Virus record (IMG/VR): IMGVR_UViG_3300027824_000020
Location: 1-23,230 of that record
Strand: one strand, 5' to 3'
DNA: 23,230 nucleotides
Origin: a virus
Made by a program: the position numbers and the translations under genes
Notes under the pieces: generated by a model
Seen by the model: the letters and a program-made list of their open reading frames with translations, nothing else
What the model was told of the DNA's origin: nothing
The model's database searches: none
Shown: one piece after another, positions 5,017 to 12,503 of the stretch
Position numbering within the stretch: position 1 is the stretch's first letter
How the letters are laid out: every line of letters begins with the position of its first letter

Positions 5017-6110
5017 TCCTGAAAGCTCCCTTCCCCTACTTCGGCGGCAAGTCGCGCGCCGCCGCTCTCGTCTGGCCTCGCTTCGGCGTGGTGCGGAACT
5101 ATGTCGAGCCCTTCTTCGGCTCGGGCGCCATGCTCCTGGCCCGGCCCGAGAGCTGGACCGGCACCGAGACCGTGAACGACATCGATGGCTTGCTCAGCAA
5201 CTTCTGGCGGGCCCTGAAGGATGATCCGGCGGCCGTCGCGAAGTGGGCCGACTGGCCAGTAAACGAGAACGACCTGCACGCCCGCCATGCCTGGCTGGTG
5301 CAGCGCAAGGACTCGCTCCAGGCTCGGCTCGAGGGCGACCCGGACTTCTACTGCCCCAAATCGGCCGGCTGGTGGGTCTGGGGCATGGCCTGTTGGATCG
5401 CGGGTGGGTTCTGCTCAGGCAAGGGGCCGTGGCATGTCCAGGACGTCGATGGAGTTCGCCAGCTCGTGCGCCTGGGGACTGCGGGCCAGGGTGTGAACCG
5501 CAAGCTCGTGCACCTGGGGAACTCGGGCCAGGGTGTGAACCGCAAGCTCGTGCACCTGGGGAACTCGGGCCAGGGTGTGAACCGCAAGCTCGTGAAAATC
5601 AGCGCCCGCTCAAATGGCGGGATTGGCCTTCCTCGAAACATGGATCTGATCACCTACTTTCACTCCTTCGCGGACCGCCTGGCCCGCGTGCGGGTCTGCT
5701 GTGGCGACTGGAAGCGCGTCTGCGGGCCGACCCCGACGGTCAAGATGGGACTCACGGCGGTATTCCTTGATCCGCCCTATGCCGACACGGCCAAGCGGTG
5801 TCCCGACCTCTACCGTATCGACAGCGAATCGGTCGCTCACGACGTCCGCGAGTGGGCCCTAGAGCACGGTGACGACCCCATGATGCGGATCGCCCTGTGC
5901 GGCTACGAGGGCGAGCACAAGATGCCGCGAGGCTGGACCTGCATCCGGGGCAAGGCGACAAACGGCGGCTATGCCTCGCAGAAGCGATCCCCCGGCGGCC
6001 ATTCGGTCAACTCGCACCGTGAGCGCATCTGGTTCTCTAAATATTGTCTGAAGCCTGCGACCACGCGTCGCTCTTCCGTCTCTGTGCCCTCTGTGCTCTC
6101 TGTGGTTTGA
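5013..6110 (+). CDS. D12-class N6-adenine DNA methyltransferase (Dam-like)
   Basis: A 365-residue enzyme that should transfer a methyl group from SAM to adenine N6. N-terminal FPYFGGKS (7-14) and EPFFGSGAM (32-40) form the SAM-binding motifs X and I. The catalytic motif IV DPPY is at 253-256 in VFLDPPYAD. The conserved end NSHRERIWFS is present. Between the SAM site and the catalytic motif lies a run of 14-residue units (GQGVNRKLVHLGNS), encoded by a 42-bp tandem repeat. ATG 5013 overlaps the previous stop, and an upstream frame from 4941 reads that gene out of frame. The last 16 or so residues (RRSSVSVPSVLSVV) are encoded by an interspersed repeat that seems to have replaced the original 3' end. 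In phages such enzymes usually protect DNA from host restriction. Confidence 0.9.
   Translation: MILKAPFPYFGGKSRAAALVWPRFGVVRNYVEPFFGSGAMLLARPESWTGTETVNDIDGLLSNFWRALKDDPAAVAKWADWPVNENDLHARHAWLVQRKDSLQARLEGDPDFYCPKSAGWWVWGMACWIAGGFCSGKGPWHVQDVDGVRQLVRLGTAGQGVNRKLVHLGNSGQGVNRKLVHLGNSGQGVNRKLVKISARSNGGIGLPRNMDLITYFHSFADRLARVRVCCGDWKRVCGPTPTVKMGLTAVFLDPPYADTAKRCPDLYRIDSESVAHDVREWALEHGDDPMMRIALCGYEGEHKMPRGWTCIRGKATNGGYASQKRSPGGHSVNSHRERIWFSKYCLKPATTRRSSVSVPSVLSVV
5461..5586 (+). repeat. three 42-bp tandem units inside the methylase gene
   Basis: The units run 5461-5502, 5503-5544 and 5545-5586, followed by the first 8 bases of a fourth. Units 2 and 3 are identical, and unit 1 differs near CGCCTGGGGACTGCG. 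Each unit adds 14 residues in frame. The perfect identity of units 2 and 3 points to recent duplication, and copy number could change without breaking the reading frame. Confidence 0.9.
6071..6108. repeat. interspersed TCTGTGNNN element at the methylase/portal junction
   Basis: Three 9-base units follow one another: TCTGTGCCC (6081-6089), TCTGTGCTC (6090-6098) and TCTGTGGTT (6099-6107), preceded by CTCTTCCGTC. The reverse complement, ACCACAGAGAGCACAGAGG, is a sequence I know as a recurrent interspersed repeat in varied environmental bacteria and archaea. It supplies the last codons and the stop of the methylase and lies only 8 bases before the portal ATG. A TTG-started portal frame would read it as LCALCALCG, which is the usual sign of this repeat mistranslated. 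Confidence 0.7.
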
Positions 6111-6115
6111 TCGCT

Positions 6116-7720
6116 ATGGCCGACACCGACCCCCGTTTATTCCCCGCCCTCCCCAACGTCGGCGGCTCTTTCAGTTCCGACGATCGCGCGTGGATAATCC
6201 GGGAAGTCGAGTCCGGTCTGCGCAACCACCGGCCGCGGCTCGCATCCGCCATCGAGAACCAGGCCTTCTACGACCTGGAGTCCGACCGCTATCAGCCGAG
6301 GCGCGAAGCTGAGACTGAGTTTGATTTCGCCGGCCGTCCTCGTCGTCAGTCTGGATTTGTTCAGCAGGCCGTGGATCGACTCTGCGAACACACCTACAAT
6401 CCAGGCCCTCAGAGGACTGTCGTTGGCGATGGCCTTGCTGATTCCCTGCTTGCCCAGGTCTACGAAACCAACCACATCGACTGCGTGATGCAGCACGCTG
6501 AGTGCCAGGCGACCCTGAATGACGTCTGCGCCGTGCAGATCAAGTGCACGAACGACAAGGACAAGCCTGTCGATCTCCAGCTCTGGGGCGGCGACGAGTT
6601 CACGGTCTTCACCGACCCGGAAGATCCCCGGCAGGCGTTCGCGGTTGTCACGATCGACCGCTACAATGAACGCACGCGGTACCGGCTCTGGTTTGAGGAT
6701 GAAGTCCGAACCTTCCTCACTGAACAGTATCAGAGCGACAAGACGGCCGGGGCCCGGATCGCGCTCGAGACCAGAGAGCGCGAGAAGAACACGTATGGCT
6801 GCATACCTTTCGCTTTCCTGCACTATCGTGCTCCAGTTCGACAATTCTGGACGCCTGGTGTTGGAACGTTCCTGCGTAAGGCAGAACTCCGGATTAACGA
6901 CCGACTTTCAGAGCTTGATGAACTCATCAGCAAATACGGGCGACCCATCGGTGTTTTCCGAAACGTCAGCCCTACTTACACTCCTGAGATCGGCCCTGGA
7001 AGATTCCTGCGCCTATGCCGAGGCGGAACAGGCTACTCGGGCGAAGGGTATGCCGACGGCGGCGAGCCCTCCGCCGAGTATCTCCAAGCCCAGCTAGCGA
7101 TCGAGAGCATCTGGGTCGACCTCGAGAAGTACATGAAGCAGGTGGCGGCGGCGGTCAATCTGCCGTTCACGGCCCTCGAGCTTCAGTACGACGACGCGGC
7201 CAGTGGAATCGCGCTGGTCATCAAGTCGGCGCCGCTCCTGACCCGGGCCCGCCAGCGGCGGCCGATCTACCAGCTCGCCGAGCTGGGCTTGGCCCGCAAG
7301 GTCCTGACCGCCTGCGGCAATCACTACGGCCACGCCGACCTGCTCGAGCAGGCGAAGCAGCTCCAGCTCCTGCTGGCCTGGGCCGAGCCCCGCATCCCTA
7401 TCCCCGGCCCGGACCGTGACCAGTCCGACGAGTGGGAGATGCAGGTCGGCATCCGGTCGCGGATCGGCGTCTGCATGGAGCGGTACGGGCTCAACCATGA
7501 CCAGGCCGTCGAGCACATGAAGCAGGTGGCCGAGGATGAGGAAATCGCCAAGCAGGTCTTGCCCCAGGAGCTGACCCCGCCAGCCTCGGAGACGATGCCC
7601 TCCGAGGAACAGGACCAACGGCAGGAAGACCGGGCCGACGCGGACGCCACCCGCGGAGCAGAACAGGCCGGCGACTCCCCCTCCGGTGGGCCCGCAGACC
7701 CGACCAAAGCGAGTGACTGA
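6116..7720 (+). CDS. phage portal protein
   Basis: A 534-residue protein with portal character: an N-terminal helical part with AFYDLESDRYQPRRE, a central beta wing (QIKCTNDKDKPVDLQLWGGD, then FTVFTDPEDPRQAFAVVT), a PFAFLHYRAPV-type strand, a long clip/stem helix region (RINDRLSELDELISKYG) and a crown-side Gln/Asp/Pro-rich tail. The portal is the dodecameric ring at one head vertex through which DNA enters and leaves and on which terminase docks. Length and position after terminase and before scaffold and capsid agree. ATG 6116 is preferred, since an upstream TTG would translate the repeat. The start has no Shine-Dalgarno, because the repeat fills the leader. Portal subfamily is not decided. 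Confidence 0.85.
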   Translation: MADTDPRLFPALPNVGGSFSSDDRAWIIREVESGLRNHRPRLASAIENQAFYDLESDRYQPRREAETEFDFAGRPRRQSGFVQQAVDRLCEHTYNPGPQRTVVGDGLADSLLAQVYETNHIDCVMQHAECQATLNDVCAVQIKCTNDKDKPVDLQLWGGDEFTVFTDPEDPRQAFAVVTIDRYNERTRYRLWFEDEVRTFLTEQYQSDKTAGARIALETREREKNTYGCIPFAFLHYRAPVRQFWTPGVGTFLRKAELRINDRLSELDELISKYGRPIGVFRNVSPTYTPEIGPGRFLRLCRGGTGYSGEGYADGGEPSAEYLQAQLAIESIWVDLEKYMKQVAAAVNLPFTALELQYDDAASGIALVIKSAPLLTRARQRRPIYQLAELGLARKVLTACGNHYGHADLLEQAKQLQLLLAWAEPRIPIPGPDRDQSDEWEMQVGIRSRIGVCMERYGLNHDQAVEHMKQVAEDEEIAKQVLPQELTPPASETMPSEEQDQRQEDRADADATRGAEQAGDSPSGGPADPTKASD

Positions 7721-7920
7721 TGGACGCTGACCGCATCCAGGCCGCGATCCGGGCCCACCGGCGGCTTGTGCGTGTCTATCGCCATCCCGAGCGGGCGCCG
7801 GAGTGGGCCGAGGTGATGGCTGATCTGATCGACGCGGAAACGTTCTATGCGGGCCTGGGCGAACTGACGGCGGACCAGGCGCTGGATTACAGGCGCGTGC
7901 GCCTCGCACTGAGGAGATAA
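7720..7920 (+). CDS. small helical hypothetical protein (66 aa)
   Basis: ATG 7720 shares its first base with the portal stop (TGATG). The product is almost entirely helical and charged: MDADRIQAAIRAHRRLVRVY, then PEWAEVMADLIDAETFYAGL and a final ALDYRRVRLALRR. Small proteins of this kind often follow the portal gene, but I do not recognise a family. It could be a minor head or portal accessory factor, and this is only from position. Confidence 0.65.
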   Translation: MDADRIQAAIRAHRRLVRVYRHPERAPEWAEVMADLIDAETFYAGLGELTADQALDYRRVRLALRR

Positions 7921-7925
7921 CGAAA

Positions 7926-8822
7926 ATGGCAGTTCAATCGAGAAGACTTAAGGGCGGAGCACGAATCAGGCCCTCGGGACCCGAGGGCGGGCCCGGACGC
8001 TGGGTGACAGTGCATCATCACCACGTGTTTTTGGAGGACGCTCCCCGGAATTATCCCACTCCGAATCCGGATGGTGGTCCGGTCCAGAAGGATCGCAAAG
8101 TCAATCGCGCCGACGTCTCCGTGAAGTCCTGGGACCTGACGCCCGCAGAAAAAGAGCGCGAGTACTGGAAAACGCACAAGCCAGTATCCGCCGAACAGCG
8201 CGCGAGTGACACCGAGATCGCCAAGAGGAACCAGGACGCGGCCGACTATCAGCGGAATTTCCATCGCGCGGCCAGCGAATGGTACCGGGACATGAAGCGC
8301 GATTTTGAGATTGCGCAAAACATCATCACTGTCCTGGAAACAGCCCCTAAAGCACTCGCCGGCGCCAAGAAGTTCTTGTCTTCCGTCGGCGCGCGTCGCG
8401 CGGCTGGCGGGGGCGGTCTGACTGGCGAAGGATTGGCGGCCAAGAGGGCAGCGGACGCGGCGGTCGCGAGGGCCGAAGCCGCGGTCGATCGGGCCGCGAA
8501 AGCCGCCGAACGATACGGCGCCTCGGTCGCGAAGGATCTGAAGCAAGAGGCCGCGAACGCGACGAAGCAGGCCGGGGCCGCGGTCGAGAAAGTCCAAAAG
8601 TACGCGAAAGAGGAGTATGCGGCAGAAGCGGTGCGCCGGGTGTCGACAGTGGGGCCGGTCACCGTCCGCGAGGGAGCGTCAGTGGAAGAGCAGGCCAGAG
8701 CGGCTGGCAATGCCTGGGCGAGTGGGATCAAGGCAGCGATCAAGAAGAAGACGCCGATCACCAGCGGCAAAACAACGCTCCGAGGGCCGGGCGGCACGTT
8801 TTTGAAGCGCAAAAAGCCGTAG
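7926..8822 (+). CDS. Ala-rich coiled-coil head-region protein of unknown function
   Basis: A 298-residue protein starting five bases after the previous gene. An N-terminal tract (PSGPEGGPGRWVTVHHHHVF, about residues 16-35) has the GRWVT...HHVF pattern that recurs at the front of proteins encoded in phage head modules. The middle (about 60-135) is charged and helical. Residues about 150-235 form a long Ala/Lys/Glu-rich amphipathic helix or coiled coil (AAKRAADAAVARAEAAVDRA). The end is basic (IKKKTPITSG, FLKRKKP). No enzyme motif is visible. Position between portal and scaffold is where minor head or injected pilot proteins lie, so a packaged internal protein is a reasonable inference. Its codon use is slightly less GC3-biased than the capsid genes. 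Confidence 0.65.
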   Translation: MAVQSRRLKGGARIRPSGPEGGPGRWVTVHHHHVFLEDAPRNYPTPNPDGGPVQKDRKVNRADVSVKSWDLTPAEKEREYWKTHKPVSAEQRASDTEIAKRNQDAADYQRNFHRAASEWYRDMKRDFEIAQNIITVLETAPKALAGAKKFLSSVGARRAAGGGGLTGEGLAAKRAADAAVARAEAAVDRAAKAAERYGASVAKDLKQEAANATKQAGAAVEKVQKYAKEEYAAEAVRRVSTVGPVTVREGASVEEQARAAGNAWASGIKAAIKKKTPITSGKTTLRGPGGTFLKRKKP

Positions 8823-8837
8823 TCCAGGACTCCCTCC

Positions 8838-9584
8838 ATGTGGAACGAAAACGAGCCCCGCGACCAGCGCGGCCGATGGACCAGCGGCGGCGGGTCGAGC
8901 AAAATCGCTAGCAAGTCGCGAAAATCCCGCGCACTTGAGCGAATGGTCGTCGCACACCTTAAAGCCGAGGAGAGCCCAACCGACCAAAATGTGGAAGCAG
9001 CCGAAGCCGCCGAGAAAGCATTCCAGGCCGTCGGTGGAACGGATGCGGAATCTACACGTGCAATCGATAGAGCTCGGGGGCGACGTGCAAAAGGGAAAGC
9101 CGCTGCCGCGCAAAAGAATATCTCGCTTGCGGTCGCCGCGGCTGACAAGTCTGGCGTGAAAGTCAAGGTAGTGGATGCCGACGAAGCCCGCGCTCTGTGG
9201 GGAGATCAATGGGACACGATACAAGCCGCTTATAACGCGCAAGACGACTTGATCTTGATTAACAGGCAGCATCCTGACTGGGCGAACCCATCCAACGCCA
9301 TCGAAGAGCACAGGATCGGGTGGTTCTCGACTGGCGATTCCGACCGAGTGATTCAGCACGAGCTTGCCCATCGAGAGCATGCGCAAAGGATCGGCTGGCG
9401 GCGGATCAGCGAACTGGGCGCCAGGAAGCCGAAGTACGCCGAAGAAATCACTCGTGAAATCGGCCGCTATGCAGCGACGAGCGAAGCTGAATTCGTGGCC
9501 GAAATGCGTGTCGGAATGAAGGCCGGGTACCGCTACACGGACATGCTGATGGACTATTACACGCGCCTTGGAGGTGTCAGGTGA
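8838..9584 (+). CDS. HExxH metallopeptidase-like protein of the head module
   Basis: A 248-residue protein. The N-terminus WNENEPRDQRGRWTSGGG (2-19) is the short motif N-x-PRDxxGRW(T/F)xxGG seen at the front of many phage head-module proteins. A helical Ala/Lys/Glu region follows (about 25-105). The C-terminal domain has a zincin signature VIQHELAHREH, with H174, E175 and H178. A likely third ligand lies in YAATSEAEFVAEM (E218 or E222), an arrangement like that of ATLF-type phage/toxin peptidases. If active it would cut a protein, either a virion precursor or, if packaged, a host target after injection. Inhibited or inactive forms cannot be excluded. ATG 8838 is preceded by CCAGGA. The gene is coupled to the next (GTGA). 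Confidence 0.7.
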   Translation: MWNENEPRDQRGRWTSGGGSSKIASKSRKSRALERMVVAHLKAEESPTDQNVEAAEAAEKAFQAVGGTDAESTRAIDRARGRRAKGKAAAAQKNISLAVAAADKSGVKVKVVDADEARALWGDQWDTIQAAYNAQDDLILINRQHPDWANPSNAIEEHRIGWFSTGDSDRVIQHELAHREHAQRIGWRRISELGARKPKYAEEITREIGRYAATSEAEFVAEMRVGMKAGYRYTDMLMDYYTRLGGVR

Positions 9585-9781
9585 ATGTGGTCCCGATCTG
9601 CCTACGATGCCGGCACCTCCAGATGAACCGGATCGGCAAGTCCGCCTGGACCTGCGCTGCGTTCCCGACGGGCATACCCGACAGCATCCTGACCATGAAG
9701 AACGATCATCGGAAACCCTACCCGGGAGACCACGGCATTCGATTCGAGCAACGTGCCGAGGCCCCTACCACAGAAGTCTAA
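9581..9781 (+). CDS. small Cys-motif phage protein (66 aa)
   Basis: GTG 9581 overlaps the stop of the peptidase-like gene. The protein has CLRCRHL (CxxC), then WTCAAFPTGIPDSILTMKND and KPYPGDHGIRFE. This C-AFP-GIP-(I/L)-H-KPYPGD-GI-F pattern is one I recognise from small proteins encoded close to head genes in many siphoviruses. The three cysteines and one or two histidines may hold a metal. The function of the family is not known to me. The proximity to the peptidase-like gene here may mean a partner or inhibitor relation, which is speculation. Confidence 0.75.
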   Translation: MNVVPICLRCRHLQMNRIGKSAWTCAAFPTGIPDSILTMKNDHRKPYPGDHGIRFEQRAEAPTTEV

Positions 9782-9793
9782 CCGGAGAGCACC

Positions 9794-10423
9794 ATGCCAG
9801 AGGAACCGTCTGCCGTCAGTATCCTGACATCCCAACTCGCCGCCACCCAAGAGCAAATCTCGAGCTTGATCGCCGAGCGCGACTCCCTGCATACCGCACT
9901 GTCGGATATCGGAGCCGAGCGCGATGAACTCAGGGGCCGGCTGGAATCTCCCGACGAACTGACACAGCGTGTCTATGAACTTGAAGCCTCGATCCGCGAC
10001 CGCAACCACTTCGACAAGTTCGCCGAGCTAGCCAAGGGCGCGAAGGCCAAGGACAAGGCGCTGAAGCAGCTCTGGCGCGACGCCAAGGACCGCGGCTACA
10101 TGCTCGAGGACGACGAGATCGACGAGAAGGCCCTCCAGTCCGTCGTGGCACAACTGAAGACCGAGGTCGACTACGCCTTCGAGCCTGAGCTTGATTCCAC
10201 GTCTGCCGCGGCCAGGGAAGCGGCCAGGCCCACGAGTCGCACCAAGTATGGGCTCGAGCTGAAAGGCGAGGAACCCGCGGCCGGCAGCGGCCGGCAGGAA
10301 CGCAACAAAGGTGCCGACGGCACCATCGTGACCCAGGAGATGCGAGCCGACCCCAAGTTTATGCTCGACCCCCGTAACAAGGAGATCATCCGCGACGCCG
10401 CGCTCGGCGGTCGGTTCCGCTGA
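9794..10423 (+). CDS. scaffold-like protein
   Basis: A 209-residue acidic helical protein directly before the capsid gene. Residues about 10-75 form a coiled coil (EQISSLIAERDSLHTALSDI, ERDELRGRLE). A charged Lys/Asp middle follows (AKDKALKQLWRDAKDRGYML), and the C-terminal end is polar and basic (DPRNKEIIRDAALGGRFR). A coiled coil with a basic C-terminal helix-turn-helix-like end is the architecture of phage scaffolding proteins, which bind inner faces of capsid subunits during prohead assembly and then leave. There is no protease active site, so it is probably removed rather than self-cleaving. A Shine-Dalgarno-like GGAGAG precedes the ATG. The call rests on composition and position. Confidence 0.7.
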   Translation: MPEEPSAVSILTSQLAATQEQISSLIAERDSLHTALSDIGAERDELRGRLESPDELTQRVYELEASIRDRNHFDKFAELAKGAKAKDKALKQLWRDAKDRGYMLEDDEIDEKALQSVVAQLKTEVDYAFEPELDSTSAAAREAARPTSRTKYGLELKGEEPAAGSGRQERNKGADGTIVTQEMRADPKFMLDPRNKEIIRDAALGGRFR

Positions 10424-10440
10424 TCCAGTAAAGGCAGCCT

Positions 10441-10507
10441 GTCCGCAGATTACGCAGATGAAAAATTCAGATAAGTCAATCGTGATTTATCTGCGTCAAT
10501 TTGTCTC
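10441..10507. repeat. interspersed AT-rich inverted repeat (TCTGCG family), copy B
   Basis: It begins GTCCGCAGATTACGCAGATG, continues through AAAAATTCAGATAA, an 11-base loop, then TTATCTGCGTCAATTTG. CAGATAA and TTATCTG can pair. The first 10 bases and the core match copy A at 430-546. It fills most of the 196-base gap before the capsid gene, which otherwise holds only the capsid leader. Its AT content stands out against its neighbours. Confidence 0.75.
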
Positions 10508-10619
10508 GGGCACCGCCCGAAGGGTGGTCGCTGCGGACCATTCCTGATCCCTCTCCCCGTTCTTTCTCAATCCGTTCCCCGGCGCCGTTCACGCCCCGGG
10601 CCTTTCAGGAGTTCCCAGC

Positions 10620-12017
10620 ATGGCGAACAATTTCGCTGCATTTTTCGAGACCCTCGTGGCCGGGGCCGACGAATACAACAAGGCCAAGGTCGGGCGCACC
10701 GCGCTGCTGAACAGCGTCTACAAAGACGTCAAGCCCGAGGCGGCCCGCATCGGCAAGACGGTTGACGTCTACTTCCCGGACATTGGCCCGTTGCAGGCGA
10801 TCAACAACGGCATCCTGACCGGGACCTCGGTCAATCCCAACTACATCCCGTTGGTGTTCCAGACCCGGGCCGGGGCCGCGCTGCAGTTCCAGGACTTCGA
10901 GCAGTGGCAGACCGCTGTCGACCTCGCCCAGAAGTTCTTTGATCCGCTGTACAAGCGTGCCAAGGAATATCTGAACGGCCAGATCGCCGCGCTGGTGACC
11001 ACGTCCAACTTCAACTCTAACGCCCCGATCAGCAGCGCGCTGCAAGGCGAGGTCGGCGTGGCCGATCAGCTCAACGCCTGGGGCACGCTGGCCGACCAGA
11101 AGGTCCCCCTCGAGGACTCGACCAAGCTGTCGCTCTTGGTCCATAACCGGGTCTATCAGAAGATGCTCGGTGATGCTGGCTGGGTGCAGGAAAGCTTGGT
11201 CTCGGCGTCGATCGCCGCGGCGGCTCGCGAGGAAGCGGACCTGGCGCACGCGTTCAACTTCCAGCCGAAGTGGGACCAGCAGATGCCGACGGCATCGGGC
11301 TCGATCCTCTATGGCCAGCTCACGCTCACGTCCGGGTCGACCACGGTCACCGGCCTGAACACCAACTTCACCACAGCGGGGACCGGCGGCACCAGCTTGG
11401 TGGGCTATTACCTGGTCTTCGGCAACGACAGTACCAAGACCCAGTACAAAGTCAGTGCGGTAGCGACGGACACCTCGCTCACGCTGTCCAACGCCATTCC
11501 GACCACCCTGGTCACCGCCGCGGCTGCCACGTGTACCACGACGGCCCGGCTCATCACCCTGCTCGCTCACACCGTGGCCACGACCGCAGGCTCGACGACC
11601 GCCACGATCACGAGCGGTGACCTCACGTCCGCCAATATCGGCCAGTGGCTACAGTTCGCGACCGGCGCCAACAACGCGGTCTCGAGCAACTACTACCAGA
11701 TCGCCAATGTGTCCACCACTACGTTGACACTGGCCACTCCGATCGCCACGGCCGACGCGGGCACGATGTACGGCACGCTCCAAAGCTACACCAACGTGGC
11801 TATGCATGAGTACGCCATCGCCCTGGCCCTGCGGCCGATCGCCACGCCCGACGAGGCGCGGAACGTCGTCGATGTGTCGTACATCGACCTCATGGGCATT
11901 CCCCTGCGGGTCATGGTGTCCTACGTCCACATCTATCAGGCCCTGTTTGTGACCGTCGACTTCGGCTACGCCCTGGGCGTCATCCGTCCCGACTTTGGCG
12001 TCATCATCCAGTGCTGA
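10620..12017 (+). CDS. major capsid protein, P22 coat (gp5)-like, with inserted beta domain
   Basis: A 465-residue protein with a strong Shine-Dalgarno (CAGGAG). The front matches P22-type coats: MANNFAAFFETLV, KVGRTALLNSVYKD, and KTVDVYFPDIGPL (about 46-58). The end matches too: AMHEYAIALALRP (395-407), then GIPLRVMVSYVHIYQALFVT and FGYALGVIRPDFGVII. Between FNFQPKWDQQMPTA and NVAMHEYAI, where simple relatives run almost straight on, lie about 160 extra residues (225-385). These contain two Thr/Ser/Gly-rich beta units, one with SGSTTVTGLNTNFTTAG and TDTSLTLSNA, the other with AGSTTATITSGDL and TTTLTLATP. The insert probably projects from the capsid surface. It forms the icosahedral shell together with the scaffold. 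Confidence 0.85.
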   Translation: MANNFAAFFETLVAGADEYNKAKVGRTALLNSVYKDVKPEAARIGKTVDVYFPDIGPLQAINNGILTGTSVNPNYIPLVFQTRAGAALQFQDFEQWQTAVDLAQKFFDPLYKRAKEYLNGQIAALVTTSNFNSNAPISSALQGEVGVADQLNAWGTLADQKVPLEDSTKLSLLVHNRVYQKMLGDAGWVQESLVSASIAAAAREEADLAHAFNFQPKWDQQMPTASGSILYGQLTLTSGSTTVTGLNTNFTTAGTGGTSLVGYYLVFGNDSTKTQYKVSAVATDTSLTLSNAIPTTLVTAAAATCTTTARLITLLAHTVATTAGSTTATITSGDLTSANIGQWLQFATGANNAVSSNYYQIANVSTTTLTLATPIATADAGTMYGTLQSYTNVAMHEYAIALALRPIATPDEARNVVDVSYIDLMGIPLRVMVSYVHIYQALFVTVDFGYALGVIRPDFGVIIQC

Positions 12018-12030
12018 AAGGGGGTGTCCT

Positions 12031-12492
12031 TTGGGTATCAATCTGCAAAGTCCCCCCAGTGTCCCGATGGGGACCGTCGCGGCCACGACGGTGACGGGGG
12101 ACACGCTTCCTTACAGCCCCACTAACTCCGTGCCGATCAGCACGGGATCGGGCTGGACCACCAAACCCGCCCTCTGCGGCGGGGTCAACGGCGCGGTCAC
12201 CGTCACCAACAGCGTCAACGTCGACTGGTCGTCAGCATCGGCGTTTCAGTACACGCTGGTTGCCGGTCAAACGATGTGGCCGCTTTTCGTCAACCAGACG
12301 GCCGGCCAGCAGATCTCCCTGATCCTCACGCAACCCGCGGGCGGTCTCGACTATGTGGTCTGGCCAGCCGGCATCACGTTCGTCGGTGGGACCAAGACGC
12401 TCTCGAGCGTCACGGCCTACGTCGACTTTTGCACCGTCACCTGCGTTTCTCAATCCGTCTTCGTCGGCAACCTGGGCAAGAACGTCTCGTAA
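12031..12492 (+). CDS. beta-rich virion protein, paralogue 1 (capsid decoration or fibre-like)
   Basis: A 153-residue protein started at TTG 12031, with a GGGGG/AGGGGG Shine-Dalgarno about seven bases upstream. A longer frame from 11995 would overlap the capsid gene. The core reads VTVTNSVNVDWSSASAFQYT, then AGQTMWPLFVNQTAGQQISL and TQPAGGLDYVVWPAGITFVG, with regularly spaced strands. The FQ-L-x-GQT...F-N-T-GQ-I-L-LTQ...V-WP pattern is common in phage fibre and appendage beta-sandwich domains. It shares about two thirds of these positions with the next gene. Placement straight after the capsid gene suggests a shell decoration protein. No enzyme motif is seen. Confidence 0.65.
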   Translation: MGINLQSPPSVPMGTVAATTVTGDTLPYSPTNSVPISTGSGWTTKPALCGGVNGAVTVTNSVNVDWSSASAFQYTLVAGQTMWPLFVNQTAGQQISLILTQPAGGLDYVVWPAGITFVGGTKTLSSVTAYVDFCTVTCVSQSVFVGNLGKNVS

Positions 12493-12503
12493 GGGGGTAT
12501 CCC

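Noticed and set aside
5461-5594. CRISPR-like repeat array
   Set aside because: Units are contiguous without spacers, in frame with a gene, and encode a peptide repeat.
6044-6115. longer N-terminus for the portal protein (TTG start)
   Set aside because: It reads the interspersed repeat as LCALCALCG, a known artefact, and TTG has no ribosome site.
11270-11620. + strand frame inside the capsid gene
   Set aside because: His/Arg/Gly-rich out-of-frame reading. The capsid frame is continuous.
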